Below are positions 1-11,542 of a DNA stretch of 64,000 nt, one piece after another (within the stretch, counting starts at the first letter, position 1; each line of letters starts with the position of its first letter). This DNA comes from Tamarix chinensis (lineage: Eukaryota > Streptophyta > Magnoliopsida > Caryophyllales > Tamaricaceae). Made by a program: the position numbers and the translations under genes. The stretch spans positions 6,745,861-6,809,860 of the forward strand of contig CM060172.1 of assembly GCA_030549775.1 (NCBI GenBank). Direction: 5' to 3'. The notes beneath the pieces were generated by a model that made no database searches, had not been told where the DNA came from, and saw nothing but the letters and a program-made list of their open reading frames with translations.

Positions 1-225
1 GGAAATCTAAGTTAAGATTCCTACAAATGGGCTATCACAATATATTATTTTACACTCATTTCCATAGACTCCTTATAATGAATATAGTACAGATCACAAT
101 CTTCAATATAGATATCATGTACTCGAGTACATCGTGCAAGGTACAATGAGATGATGTGATGTGCTAATGTGGACCATGGTAGAAGAGTTATAAGGTAGTG
201 ATGTAGTAATTATATCAAGAGCATG

Positions 226-288
226 TTTTACCATAGTGGTTAGCGCTTTCTTTTGTGCAAAAGGTTGCAAGTTCAAGTCTCTTTGAAA
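226..288 (+). repeat. tRNA-like (A box/B box) segment of repeat unit 1
   Basis: ATAGTGGTTAGCGCT resembles a tRNA D-arm/A box, and GCAAGTTCAAGTCTC about 25 bases later fits a B box (GWTCRANNC). The stretch between can form a short CTTTTG/CAAAAG stem. There is no convincing acceptor stem, so this is a tRNA-derived promoter-like segment and not a functional tRNA gene. Confidence 0.55.
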
Positions 289-1283
289 ATATTCATGTTA
301 TAATTTCAATCTAGAAAAAAAATTGATAAGCATTAACCATGATGAGAATATACGTCAAGGAGAAAAATCATCTTAATAAAGATAAACATCAACAAAAAAA
401 TTAAGAGGATGATACACATCAAGATGAAGAAGGATTAACATCAACTTAGATGAGAATGCACATCAAATTGTAGTCACTTTGTCCCAAAGAATGATAAAAC
501 ATCAACTAATAGGATGACCAAGGTAAAAAGGAATAAACATCAATCGAGAGGGATTCCAAAGAATAAAAAACAATAATTAAGAGGATAAGATACATATTAA
601 AGAGGAGAGGGATAAACATCAACATAAAGAATGATACAAATAATGTTGGAGAAAGATAAACATCAACCCTGAAAAGTATGCACATTGAGCATTGCCTTAT
701 AAAACATGTTATGCTATGTTAGACTTCTACATTCTAAATGTTGCTTACATGCCACTACCATATCAACTGAGTGTGCTGCCTTACATAATAGAATTTACAC
801 ATAATCTTCGTTGTGTAAGATGATAGAAAGTACAATCTAATCAAACAATTCATTATGTTTGAAAGTTAATTAATTTTATGTAGGGGTGTGAAACTGCCTA
901 AAATTAGACCACATTGGGCTAAAATTCAATTAAGGATAAAAAATGTTTTAATTAGGGTCCAAAGACCAAACTAAAATAACTGATCTTATACCGATTTAGA
1001 TTGAAATACCTTATATACTTTTTTTATATTAAAAGTGTGCATTTTTTGGGTAAAATGTTACAATAATACAAATATCATGTATTCGAGGTATAGTCAGATA
1101 AAAATAGGAGTGTTACGATAAAATTTTATACTCATTTGCACGGACTCCCTATAAATAAAAATTATACAGATATCATGTACCTAGGTTCACTGTACAAAGT
1201 GCATTGAGAAAATGTAGTGTATTAATGCGGACCACGATAAAAATATTATAAGAAGGTGATGTAATACATATATCGAAAGCATG

Positions 1284-1345
1284 TTGTAGCATAGTGGTTA
1301 GCATGGTTGCTTCCCTGCAACCAATTACAAGTTTAAGCATCTTTG
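1284..1345 (+). repeat. tRNA-like segment of repeat unit 2, decayed
   Basis: It aligns with the segment at 226-288. The A-box-like ATAGTGGTTAGCA is kept, but the B box has drifted to ACAAGTTTAAGCATC. A TTGC/GCAA stem replaces the CTTTTG/CAAAAG stem of unit 1. It is not a functional tRNA. Confidence 0.45.
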
Positions 1346-2250
1346 GAAACATTCAAAAGAAATCAAAGGTGCTCCAATATAAAAAAGAAAGATACACATC
1401 GATCATGAGGAGAATACACATCAAGGTAAAAAATAGTCCAAAAAAAGATAAACATCAACCAAGTGAACTAAGAGGATAATACATATGAAAGTGGAGAAAG
1501 ATTAACATCAACCTAGATGAGAATATATCTTGAGTTGGAGTTATTTCACCCTAAAGAAGAATAAAATATCAACCTAAAAGATGATACACACCAAGAAGAA
1601 GAGGAATAAACGTCAACCCGAAAGTAGTACAAAGAATGATAAATATCAATCAAAAGAAGAAGATACACATTGCGGGGAGAAGGATGAATACCAACATAAA
1701 AAGGATACACATCGAGTTAGAGAAGCATAAGCATCAATCTAGAAAAATATACACATCGATTGTGTCTTATAAAATATGTTATGATATGTTAGACATCTAC
1801 ATCCTAACTATCACTTATATGTCACTACCATATTAAATAGATGCACCTTGAATAACAAAATTTGCACACAGTCTTCATGGTGTAAGATAATAGAAAATAC
1901 AAGGCAATCAAACAATTCATTTCATTTGCAAGTGAATTGATTGTAAGCACAGGGTATGTACTTGTCTCAACCAAACCAAAATCTAGTTAAGGACAAAAAT
2001 GGAATTATATAGATTGGAGACCAAATTAAAATAACTTATTTCAAACCAAATATGATGAAAATTGCTAAATTATATATTTTTTATAAATAAAATATTTGAG
2101 ATTTCATGTAGAACCAAAATCAACTAATGAGCAAATGTTTTTACTTCATGATTATAATCTAAAACAATTATTCAGTTTGATTCAAATTTTTAGTCCAAAC
2201 CGAATATTAAACATTCCTATCTATAAATCTCCAAAAAACAACAAACTTTG

Positions 2251-3319
2251 ATACTCAGGAGGCACTGTTGGCATGCAGAGGAATATTTGCGCATAATTAA
2301 ATAGTTACTTTGGAGTGATTATTTGGTTGTTAATGAGACGAGATTCCCCATGGACTAATAATACGTCAAAGCATGCACACAATGATTTAGCTTAGATAAG
2401 TGGTCGTGCAAACATCAACTTCATGTCGATCAGCCCGATGGCAGACAAATTATTATGTTTTTCAGCTTGTCCGCTTCTATATTATTTAATTATTCATTCT
2501 ATATTTTTTGACCTTTTTCCAAACAGTTAAAACTTAAATCACTCTTAGCCTAATATAAAGTTTCAATCTCACGTTAGTTTTCATTTTATTTTTTCAACAG
2601 AGTTAACGAAAACAAAAATGAATGTCAATAATAAATAAAATTTATTATATATGCGCATTGTTAAATATTAAGTTACTTTCTACTTTTAATAACCTTAACT
2701 AGTGAAGCCAAATATAGACTTACTATCCAAATTACAACATTAGCAAGTAATATTTTTGGAACTTTCGGAAGACGGTCATATTTATAAACAATAACATCCG
2801 AAAAGGTTAATGTTTGGGAGGGTGGACTGATAATGATAGATTTTGGTATACAGAAAATAAAGTGGAGGGGTGAAATTATTGGAGTAAAATGGATGTGAGA
2901 GGTTATGAGTTACTCGATATAATAATAAGATATTACACGTACATGCATACTTTAATACCATCATGATCATGCATGCAATTAAGATAATACGTGTCCATGC
3001 ATAACTAATACCAGCACTCTCTCGCATTTACTAGTGCCAGCAAACCTTGTGATCCGATATTGTTTATGTTTATATGGACAGTCATGTGACGGTCATAACC
3101 CTGTCTCCTTCAAGTCGCCAAATTTCCCGCTTACATAAAATCATTCGCGAACATAGATGTCATCCCAGCTGGATGTGTTAAATTCTGATACATAATGAGC
3201 AGAACGTGGTCGAAGCCAACAGTCACCGGACTGACGTCTTCTAGAACCCGTGTATACATACACAGGACGGCCAACGTCATAGAACTTAAAAAAGAGAAGC
3301 GTGCAGAGCAAAGGTAAGC
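2251..3319 (+). promoter_or_regulatory. Intergenic/upstream region of the ACD6-like gene
   Basis: No gene is supported here. TGACG-type motifs (bZIP/TGA-factor core) occur at 3087-3091, 3232-3238 (TGACGTC) and, on the other strand, 3274-3279. A TTGACC W-box-like core lies near 2508, and a weak TATA-like TATACATA lies near 3252. The two TGACGT motifs are about 42 bp apart and within 90 bp of the ATG. ACD6 genes are tied to salicylic-acid signalling, so the motifs are plausible, but short motifs also occur by chance. Confidence 0.35.
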
Positions 3320-6300
3320 ATGGAAAGTGAGCTATACAACGCCGCAAGAATGGGGAATGTCAGTTTCCTAGAACAATTAAGGATCGGTAGCACAAGGGAT
3401 GAAGAGAGCCAAGAACAAATCACAACTGAGAGGTACTTCATCTCTCGCACTGCTGATGGAGACAACATTCTCCACATCGCAGCCAGCCATGGCCAGGCGG
3501 AGTTCGTAGACACAGCCCTACGCAAAGTCCAAGTGTTAGTTCTACTAGTATGCAGAACAAACTCCAACGGAGACAACCCTCTCCATATCGCTGCCAGATT
3601 AGGGCATCTTCATGTCCTTAAGATCCTTGTGACTTCCTACAAGTCCTATCTTCAAGATATTGAAGGGGCGAAAAGAAGATCCACCCTGTTATCCGTCGAG
3701 GTGGCTGATGAGGGCCCGGCACTGGAACATCCATGGAGGGTACAAAACTCCAATGGGGATACGCCTCTACATGATGCTCTAAGAAACGGACACCAGAAGG
3801 TGGCTTTGTATCTTCTGCAAGATGTAGATCGTGATTTAGCTTGCTATGCCAATTCCCGTGAAGAGAGCCCGCTGTACCTCGCCATGGTGCACCAGCTTGA
3901 GGATGCAGCTATGTCAATTATAAGTTCGGATACGTCATATAACACAAGTGGCCCAGGTGAAATCACTCCTTTGCATGCTGCACTATACTGCACTGGTAAG
4001 GCAACCCCACTCCTTAAAAAATCATTCAAATTCTACACATATAAAGCATACAGTCGGTCTGAAATTTGGAATCTAATTTTATCTTATCTACTGCAAATTA
4101 AACTTAAAATAACGTATTAAATATTGTTTATGATGGAAAGTTTCTAATAAATAGGGATAACAGAGAAAAAATGATTAATTTGATCCGATAATAAAGTGAA
4201 CAAAACAGGGCCGATGTCCTATGTCTGAAGATCGATTTATGTAACAGTTAATGTCACTTGAATGACTTAAGATGCTTCTACAATCCATTGTAGGCTTCGG
4301 TAGCCCCTACCCTCATCCCATAATTTGCTATTATGGTCGCCTCTCAGAGAAAAATAATCCCTTACCCCTCAGTGAAACAAATGGGATGGGACCACTTACG
4401 ATATGAAATTTATGAAGGATTATAAGTGTGACTATAGCTTTCTAATTTGCCGATTTTGCATTAATTGCCACTTGATCAATCTTACTGATTAGTGTGTCCG
4501 TTGTATTTGCTTCTCCCAATGGTTGGTCAAGAAACAAAATTATTGTATTTTCCGGTAAATCATTCTGGATTAGGTTAGTCTTTCTGGTGGGTATCCTTAA
4601 CTCTCATCTCTTGAACCGATCCATCCCGATCCAAAAATGAAATCAACCCTCCCCCGAATTCAAATTCTGAGGTTGAATCATACAAGATTATTAGGGAAAA
4701 AGAACATCAGACTTGAGAACGTAGAACAAACCTTGATCAAGTTAAAGACAGCCCTCTGCTTCTCATTTTGACAAAAGAATACTACAACTCCAACAATTGT
4801 CCTTCTGTCCTAAAATCTGATAGCCTGAAGCTTCATCTGGTCAGCACAACTCAGATTTTTCATAGCAAGAATTTATACCATTCGCTTTTCATTCTGCAGA
4901 GAGTGCAGCGCAGCTTCTACTTGAGAAACGGCCAGAACTATTGAGGAAAGCAGATGCTGCCAAGATGACTGCCCTTCACTATGCAGCAGACAGAGGTCCA
5001 GTTTGGCTCATCGAACTGCTACTGAAGAAGGACAAAACATTGGCCTACCTACGGGATACAGATGGTTTCACCCCTCTACTAAGAGCATCTTTTATAGGAC
5101 GCCCAGAAGCCATACATGCAATACTTCTTCACTGCCCCCAGTCCATTATTCTCAGCGACAATAATGGCAATACTGCATTGCACCTTATGAAGTTGAACGA
5201 CTATGACGAGGGTGTCAAACTGATAAAGTTCCCAGCAATTGGGAGGCTAGTAAATGAGCCTGACACAGAAGGGAACACTCCATTGCATCTTGCAGTGAAG
5301 TACCAAGATGCAACCAAGGCCAAAATACTGATGTCAAGTGATACAATAGATCCTATGGTAAGGAACACAGAGGGATTCACAGCCTTTGACTTCATTAAGG
5401 CACAACCAGAAACGAACAGCGACATGGTAAGTACCCAGAAAATCACAGTTGAATAAAGTTCTAACAGCTACAACTAATTCTGAGCCTCTACACTTAAAAT
5501 TTTCTTAAGGACACCATGTAGTAGGCCAAGACGTTAAAATGTTCCCACATTAGTGACAGTTGATGAAAGTGATTATCAATAAAATAATTCTAAGCAGGTC
5601 GAGTTTACCACTTGTAACCCTATCAACATCTGGTAAGTTGGCACCACAAGGGTCAGATATAAGCACAGTAAATAAATAGAGTAAACAGGCTTAACAGGTA
5701 TAAAATATCATCTGTGGTTCACAAAAAAGGAACTAGTAAATCCCCAGCTTCCCTCCCTTGAAAGAAGCATGGGAACCACAAAAAATCACCCAAAATATGG
5801 TATCTGCTGTAACTTATTTGGTTAAGTTTCAGATCTCCTACCAACTTAAGTAGGACTACCCTTTCCTATACTATTGTCACAAATATCCTAGACAACAATA
5901 TTTATTCTGTTCTAAAGCCATCACCTGCTCATAAATAAATGTAATATTTTGCTTGCCCATTGCAGGCAGATATAGGATATTTGCTCCTGACACATGCTAC
6001 AGAGAGACCAATAGATACTGGTCCTCAAATGATTTGCCAAAGGCCTCCAGAAGAAACTAGTAGGATTTTGCAACATAATTTCACCATTTTAGCGGTGATA
6101 GCCACAATCCTTGCTAGCATTAGCTTTGCAGCTATAATGGTGATACCAGGCGGTTTTAACACAGACGGCAGTGCAATTCTCACAAGGCAGGCTGTTTTCA
6201 AGGTGTTTGTTCTCTCCAACACATCTGCTTTCTGTGGCTACATGCTTGTGTTATTTTGTGTTCTCTGGGCAGTGATGATTTCACAGAGTCAGGATGACCC

Positions 6301-6517
6301 CAAATTATTGCTCAACTTCAGCATTCGTCTGCTACAATTATCTTTCTATGGAACCTTGTCAGCGTTTGCCAGTGGTGCCTATACTGTGATCTCCACAAAG
6401 TCATTGTGGGTTGCTATTGTTCTTGTCTGCCTGCCTGCATCCATGGCTATATTTGCTACATCAACATCTGTACTTCTGCTTTTGGCTAAAAGTTTCTACA
6501 GTTCACGAGTATATTGA
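3320..6517 (+). CDS. ACD6-like ankyrin-repeat/PGG-domain membrane protein, three exons
   Basis: Predicted exons are 3320-3995, 4900-5426 and 5966-6517, joined at GTAAGG/CTGCAG and GTAAGT/TTGCAG sites in phases 1 and 0. They give an uninterrupted 584-residue protein. Residues about 1-400 hold nine or ten ankyrin repeats, with G-(D/N)-T-PLH-A type cores near residues 47, 84, 146, 215, 247, 281, 315, 350 and 384. Residues about 436-545 form a PGG domain with the diagnostic PGG at 462-464. Four hydrophobic segments (about 439-460, 481-506, 523-543, 548-574) anchor the C-terminus. This is the ACD6 architecture: plasma-membrane/ER proteins that act with salicylic acid in defence and cell death. The start chosen gives the typical short acidic lead-in (MESELYNAA) before the first repeat. 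It is slightly shorter than Arabidopsis ACD6 and appears intact. These families occur in tandem clusters, so orthology to ACD6 itself is not shown. Confidence 0.9.
3996..4899 (+). other. Intron 1 of the ACD6-like gene
   Basis: A 904-bp phase-1 intron from GTAAGG to TTCTGCAG. It splits the ankyrin region inside a PLHAALYC...ESAAQLLL repeat. Reading through the donor runs into a 40-codon non-ankyrin tail and a stop near 4118, so removal is required for the protein. Confidence 0.85.
5427..5965 (+). other. Intron 2 of the ACD6-like gene
   Basis: A 539-bp phase-0 intron from GTAAGT to CCATTGCAG. It separates the ankyrin region from the PGG/membrane domain, so the exon boundary follows the domain boundary. 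Confidence 0.85.
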
Positions 6518-6868
6518 TGCAATTCAGGCTTATGGAGCATGCAAGACATTGACCCTCGTTATATTTCCACTAGCCATCATTGTCAGTTTAAAATTTCAAC
6601 AATCCTTCAAAATTAAAGTATCTCAGTGTTTCGTGGGCCCTATTTCTAACCACGGATGAAGTAGGATCCAGAATCATTCCGATATAACAGCATCCAGCAG
6701 CCAGGATATTTGGATAACCAGCCCAGCACCAGGCCAAGGGAGATGCATCTCCCAAATTGAAAGACTATTTCCTCCCCTGAAGGATCCTGTTCTTAACCGC
6801 ACCAATGGATGGGTTCTCAACCACAACCATTCAGGAGGAATCTCAAAACTACTGGGAGGATAATAGTC

Positions 6869-7119
6869 TGTTAGAATAGTGATAAGCTGGTCATAAAATA
6901 TTGGAATAATCCCTAGAATATTATTCTGATTGATGAGAGGCCCTTATTATTATTGCTAGTTATTTGTAGGCAGTAAATGGTGAATCACCGCCTTAATTTT
7001 AGATTATAGATGAGAAGTTGAAATGTGTATGGAGGTGGACTTCCTTGAATAATAACCAAATTCTTCCAGTTTTCTAGTCTCTAACTTATCCCCTATTCTG
7101 GATTACTGGAGTGACCACA
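6869..7119 (+). repeat. Gypsy LTR, upstream copy
   Basis: It begins TGTTAGAATAGTG after a GGAGGATAATAGTC purine-rich tract and ends TGGAGTGACCACA just before a tRNA-iMet-type primer-binding-like site. It is about 250 bp. Its start (AATAGTGATRAG) and end (GGAGTGACC..A) match the copy at 8929-9845. Confidence 0.55.
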
Positions 7120-8179
7120 GACAAAAGTGGTACTAATAGCCTTCCAAACTCAGATCCTACAGCATGAAACTACCACCTATCTTCAAGCTCTTCAACATAG
7201 AGTGGGGAGAAGTACAATTTTACGACCTCATCTGCAGTTTGAGACTACACACCAAAGTCTAATACAACTTTTTACCCAAATGATCCACAGTAAGAATGGC
7301 TTACGTAATTATTGTGTTTTGATTTTACTATTGTTCATAAAGCATGTACTTCCCAATACACATTATCAAAGTGGATGGAGGAAAACTTGTTTTGCTATCA
7401 CCATCATCAAAAGCAAATTGATGATGCCTATCAAGCCCTTTAGTCTAACCCAAAGTTGCTACAAATTATCACCTCAACTGACACAAAACCATTAGCCCTA
7501 CTCCATCGCCAATGGATTGGTCTACTATGAAGGCCAAAGTCATCTACCGAAGGGCTCTGAAATACATCAACATTTCTACTCTTACATGGCTCTCTAATTC
7601 ACAATCATTCATGGGTACAGAAGACATATAACCTGCCCTCATGTGTCAAGATATCCATGAGCTCTTAAGCATTTATAACTTCCCTAAGGGTGTCATACAA
7701 CCATTGTTGATACTTGATACCACACCAAGTCTGGGAAAACATTCCCATTATAGCCTATTTGCTATGGGAAAACTGTTTTTTCAGTTATTCTTGACCAGAT
7801 CCTGAAATGTTGTGTAGTGCCTGCCAATTTTTCTGCACCAGTCAACTAAATATTTTGCATGCAAGTATGTTCAGCTCTATTGTCTTAGATAGGGACCCCC
7901 TTTTTATGGCCAATTTTCGGCATAACCTATTTAGATTGCAGGAAACAATTAGTCGTGCATATCATTCACATATAGAATCATGGCCTTGAAATCTATCTTT
8001 GTGACTGCAACAGTTATTATCCTACGCTATGTTAAAACACTTGTACCCACAGATGTACCGCTGCAACACTTGTACCCACAGATGTACCGCTGCAACACTT
8101 TCCTCATTGACTATTCAAGTGGAAGCGCTCAACACAAATGCATGGAGATGGGTTGCTAAAACAACTTGAACTCAATCTT

Positions 8180-8700
8180 AAGCATGCACAAGACAATTGC
8201 ACAGCCAGGATAACACTAAGCAAGAGAGAGAGAAGAGAGATAATGATTTTGAGGTGGGAAATTTGCATTTATGTCAACCTGAGACCATATAGGTAATAAT
8301 CTCTTGCTCATTGTGAAAGAAATAAGTTAGGCCCTTATTGTATTATTGATCACATTATAAAGGCTGCATGCGATATGTTGCTCCCTCCTAAATCTAGAAC
8401 CCATTCAGTCCTCCACATTTTAATCCTGACATCTTGTCCAATTTTTGAAACCACCCACAAACATCACAAACCCAAGGATCAGTCAAAGACACCCCACTAT
8501 ACATCTCAGAAAAACACTAGGCCAAGGCTAACAAGTACAAGATTCAGCACATTCTAGATCAATGGGATAACTCCTCTCTAGCCGAAGCTACCAGGAAAGA
8601 CAAAAAATTACTATGGTACAACTTTCCTCACCTTAGTTTTGTCCTAGTATTGTGGACAAGGCTTGTCTTTAAGGACAAGAAAAGGATACAACAACACATC
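8180..8700 (+). pseudogene. Gypsy integrase C-terminal domain plus chromodomain, degenerate
   Basis: Across frames one reads a DFEVGNLHL-like motif near 8250 (the usual FxVGDxVxLKL region). Next come LLPPKSRTHSVLHI near 8380 (the LPPSSRIHPVFHVS region), LDQWDNSSLAEAT near 8556 (chromodomain core, usually QWxxLPxxEATWE) and FPHLSFVL...VFKD near 8620-8670. The order and spacing fit the 3' end of a chromovirus pol. Stops and frameshifts show it is dead. The upstream pol domains are missing or unrecognisable. Confidence 0.7.
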
Positions 8701-8955
8701 CACAAGCCCAGGATATTGGGATGATCAACCCAACAACAGGCTCAGAAGGGAAACGCATCAGTCTGCCAAAATGAAAGAGCATAGGTCCAATCATCAAATC
8801 TACAAATAAGCCAAGGAGAACAAGGCCTACATCCTCACATGAATGGTCATGTTTTCAACCACACCCAAGGATGTGATCTCAACCACAATAGTTAGTAAGG
8901 ATTCTAAAGATTGTTAGGAGAATAATAGTCTATTACAATAGTGATGAGTTGTTTA

Positions 8956-9671
8956 TGTTAGAGCAATGGCAAAACATTCAGGAATCAGCATTGCTGAATG
9001 TTGCTGTTGGCTCTTTTTCAAAGTCCCACATTAGTGGGCAAACTTTATTTTGTTGAGTTTTTATATCCCTTCACCACATGGGTGGTTTGAATTAATGAGT
9101 TTGGATTGTTTTGTGTGGGCAGTGAGCTAGATTATATACCACACACGTGCGCACGCCTTAGATCCAGACGAGCCTGACCTAATCTTTTTACAAAAAATTT
9201 TAACAGTTTTCTATCTGTTTCTTCGGTCATCGTCGGTTGCGATTTTTATGCTCAATTTTACCACTTCTTCTTCCTTTTTGAACGTGTGAAGAGTGGGAAA
9301 CGTTCCACTCTTCCACATTTTTTGTTTATTTAATAAAAAATATTTTTTTTTACTGCAATAATATATAGAAAACCAAGAGAAACCTTCCAACTCTAAGAAC
9401 CCTAACTCTCTTCGATTACTCTTGCCATCTGGGCATTGATTCTGCAATTCCATTCCTTCAATCACAAGTGCACGGGATCGAAAGCATTGTGTTAACCTTG
9501 AGGGTGGACCAACTGAGAAGGGATTTGCACCAAAGTCCGGTCGAATTTCATTTTAGGGCAGTGATAATCGATCATGGCACAACATTATTCTCAGAGTATT
9601 GGTTTCGATATTAATTTCTTTCATGTTAATTGCTGCGTATATTTCTATTATATTTCAAATATATTACAACA
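8956..9671. mobile_element. Solo LTR (716 bp) nested in the gypsy LTR
   Basis: The element starts TGTTAGAGCAATGG and ends ATATTACAACA. It is flanked on both sides by GTTTA (8951-8955 and 9672-9676), a perfect 5-bp target duplication. Removing the insert and one GTTTA restores a sequence that aligns with the uninterrupted LTR at 6869-7119. There is no internal region and no coding sequence; the small ORFs inside are spurious. Confidence 0.8.
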
Positions 9672-9845
9672 GTTTATTGATTATTAAATTGATCACCAAA
9701 ATATTAGAGATTAATGAGTTGTCATCATGATGATTGTTAGCAAACTTTCTGTTTACTTTGTTGTAATGGTGAGTCATCACCATGATCAAGGCTTAGTGTC
9801 TGGTCTCTATTAATACTCCATTATTGACTGTTTGGAGTGACCGCA

Positions 9846-10623
9846 TTCTAAAGTGGTCTTGATAACCTGCAAAATCCAAGTCCTCCCATAATTTTCCAAT
9901 AACGAAACTCTATAGAATTAGAATCCTCACTCAATATAAAAACAAGGAGAGCATTAATATTGCCTCCCAAAATATTTGCACCAAAGGAGATGCAGTTCAC
10001 TTTGTTCATGATTTCCTCTATTACGTTGAATATTTTCTTCCCGGCAATAATCACATCTAATAACCTAGAAGTAATCTGAAACTGTTTCTGACTGTTTTAT
10101 TTTTTCACATATAACCTTCATTACAATTAGTAGACGCTCCTAATGGTACTTAATATATGATTAATCAAGAACTGATACTTCCTGGATCGAGAAACGCCTA
10201 TTTAATTTACATATTCTAGGGTAGAAGACATGCAATTTGGCCAATCAAAAGAGAAATTAATAGTAGCCACTCATCACAGTAAAAGTACACCAGTCATGCC
10301 AAAGAGAACAATCAAACAACTAAGTGAGGAGTTGATGAGACAAGGTACTTCAAATAGAAAGAAACGTCAAAGTATCATTCCACGATAACTTCAAAGATCA
10401 ATCACAACAGCTGCTCATAAAAAACCCAGCTAGAGAAAATGATAGCAATTACTAAGACCCATACGAAACCGTAGGCAAGAGAACTTTATAGACTGAAAGC
10501 ACCCAGAAGTACCATCATCAGGTGCAACAGAGCACGATAGTTGCCATAAGACTCATCAATGACTGAAATGAAATGTGAGAGACATTAACAAACCAAAAGA
10601 TGAAGGGCACTGGCGCATACAAG
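9846..10623. other. Gypsy tail fragment, then plain intergenic DNA 3' of the SMAP1-like gene
   Basis: 9846-10060 starts with a decayed primer-binding-like stretch and resembles the start of the internal region at 7120. From about 10090 to 10600 I see nothing recognisable except the probable 3' flank of the minus-strand small acidic protein gene. A 60-80 codon ORF on the minus strand at 9848-10054 has no family features and is not called. Confidence 0.4.
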
Positions 10624-10815
10624 TCAGTTAATGTCGGTGTCGTCGAAATCATCCTCGAAGGAATTGAAGAAGTCGGCATCGACAAGCTTGCTGCTCTCCG
10701 GTGTCAACATTCCCTCGGCGAACATTTCCAGTGGGTCTACGTCGTCCACATCCATTGCCATGGCTGCTTCACGATCGTCAATCTCGGCAAAGTAATCACC
10801 AGGAACCTGCTTCAT
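10624..10815 (-). CDS. SMAP1-like small acidic protein
   Basis: A 63-codon ORF that starts MKQVPGDYFAEIDDREAAMA and ends DFFNSFEDDFDDTDIN. The acidic, phenylalanine-rich C-terminal block (ADFFNxFxDDFDDTDIN) and the preceding AMDVDDxDxxE segment are the hallmarks of plant SMAP1/SMAP2, proteins of about 60 residues. Arabidopsis SMAP1 is reported to act in responses to the auxin 2,4-D and to interact with the COP9 signalosome. The length matches the family, so the gene looks complete. There is no signal peptide or membrane segment. The region upstream on the minus strand (10816-11040) is relatively GC-rich and probably 5' UTR/promoter. It contains an overlapping upstream ORF (10796-10996) in another frame. 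Confidence 0.8.
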   Translation of the reverse strand: MKQVPGDYFAEIDDREAAMAMDVDDVDPLEMFAEGMLTPESSKLVDADFFNSFEDDFDDTDIN

Positions 10816-11506
10816 CTTTTACAACGACGAGATTATGCTCTTTCTTAGTTGTTTTCGCCCAGAAGGGTAGCCAAGTGATATCAGCACCAAGGATGCAGCC
10901 ACCAAATGAAGACGATGTGCGGGATAAAAGGATTGTTGCAGCGGACCCCAAGGCTGGCAAAACTAAACTCAACACGAACCCTTCCTCTAAATCCACAAAT
11001 CAATACTTGTATATCAATACTTGACCATAGCTCGATATAATTTCCTTAAAAACCCGTAAACAAAGCCCTAACCGGACCAACCCGATTCTTACCCGAACTT
11101 TAATATAACTTGAACGACTTTTTTTGACAGAAAGTCGGGAGGCCCAGTTTATTATTCCCTTCGAACATAATAAGTAGATGCGTCAATAGAATCGAGTGGA
11201 TCAAACCGTTGTATGTTATTTTAATGGATCGAATGATTTGAATAATTTTAAGTTATTTTATTATTTAAATTAGGATTTAAATTGTTATAAACTTGGACTC
11301 TATTAGGTTGAACAAATATGAATTTGAATCTTGTTGGGCTCATATTATTTTAAATTATCTCAATTACAATATTTTTATTTTTGTTAAATCAAACTACGAT
11401 AGAAATAAAGAAAATATACACATAAACTAAACACATGAGGACATTATCATTATACTAATATAACTAGACACTTATATCCTGCTTATAATAACTATTGAGG
11501 CAAAAT
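10816..11506. other. Upstream flank of the SMAP1-like gene, then AT-rich DNA
   Basis: 10816-11040 is the likely 5' region of the SMAP1-like gene. A small hairpin (CGACTTT...AAAGTCG) sits near 11113-11136. 11160-11506 is AT-rich with no recognisable gene. Confidence 0.35.
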
Positions 11507-11542
11507 AAAATATTTAAAAAAGAGAGCTAGTGAAGTGAATCA

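Larger units (their letters stand above)
1..2250. repeat. Two tandem units of a tRNA-like/GATAAACATCAA repeat family
   Basis: Two diverged direct copies of about 1.05-1.2 kb (roughly 1-1040 and 1041-2250) run head to tail. Each has, in order: a segment with ATATCATGTA and a GTGCWATGAGA-like stretch; a tRNA-like segment; an A-rich tract with many GATAAACATCAA/GATACACATCAA motifs about 30-40 bp apart; then a segment ending near ATTCATTTTGTTTGCAAG. A third copy lies at 54340-55021 plus 58529-58930, split by an LTR insertion. No coding capacity is credible; the short ORFs here come from the motif array. The family is not one I recognise. It could be a SINE fused to a minisatellite, or part of a larger non-autonomous element. 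Confidence 0.75.
6655..10060 (+). mobile_element. Short-LTR Ty3/gypsy chromovirus remnants in an LTR-internal-LTR-internal chain
   Basis: The same order of parts occurs twice. A pol C-terminal tail (6655-6868, again about 8690-8928) runs into a purine-rich AGGATAATAGTC-like tract, a short LTR (6869-7119; 8929-9845 around a nested insertion), and then a primer-binding-like TGGTACTAATAGCC or a decayed version (7128; about 9852). The internal part 7120-8928 is strongly deleted and keeps mainly the integrase C-terminus and chromodomain. This layout is expected from unequal recombination between tandem copies. All reading frames are broken. Confidence 0.65.

Noticed and set aside
226..288. Functional tRNA gene
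   Set aside because: No acceptor or proper anticodon stem; copies at 1284 and 54470 show it is part of a repeat.
1..2250. CRISPR-like array from the GATAAACATCAA motifs
   Set aside because: Motifs are degenerate and irregularly spaced, there are no unique spacers, and the genome is a plant.
7127..7495. 122-codon ORF as a host gene
   Set aside because: Follows an LTR and a primer-binding-like site, so it is the gag-side remnant of the gypsy element; no clear gag domain could be confirmed.
9848..10054. 68-codon minus-strand ORF
   Set aside because: Lies in gypsy-derived sequence and has no recognisable domain.
10600..11024. Plus-strand ORFs over the SMAP1-like gene
   Set aside because: Shadows of the minus-strand gene and its leader; no family features.
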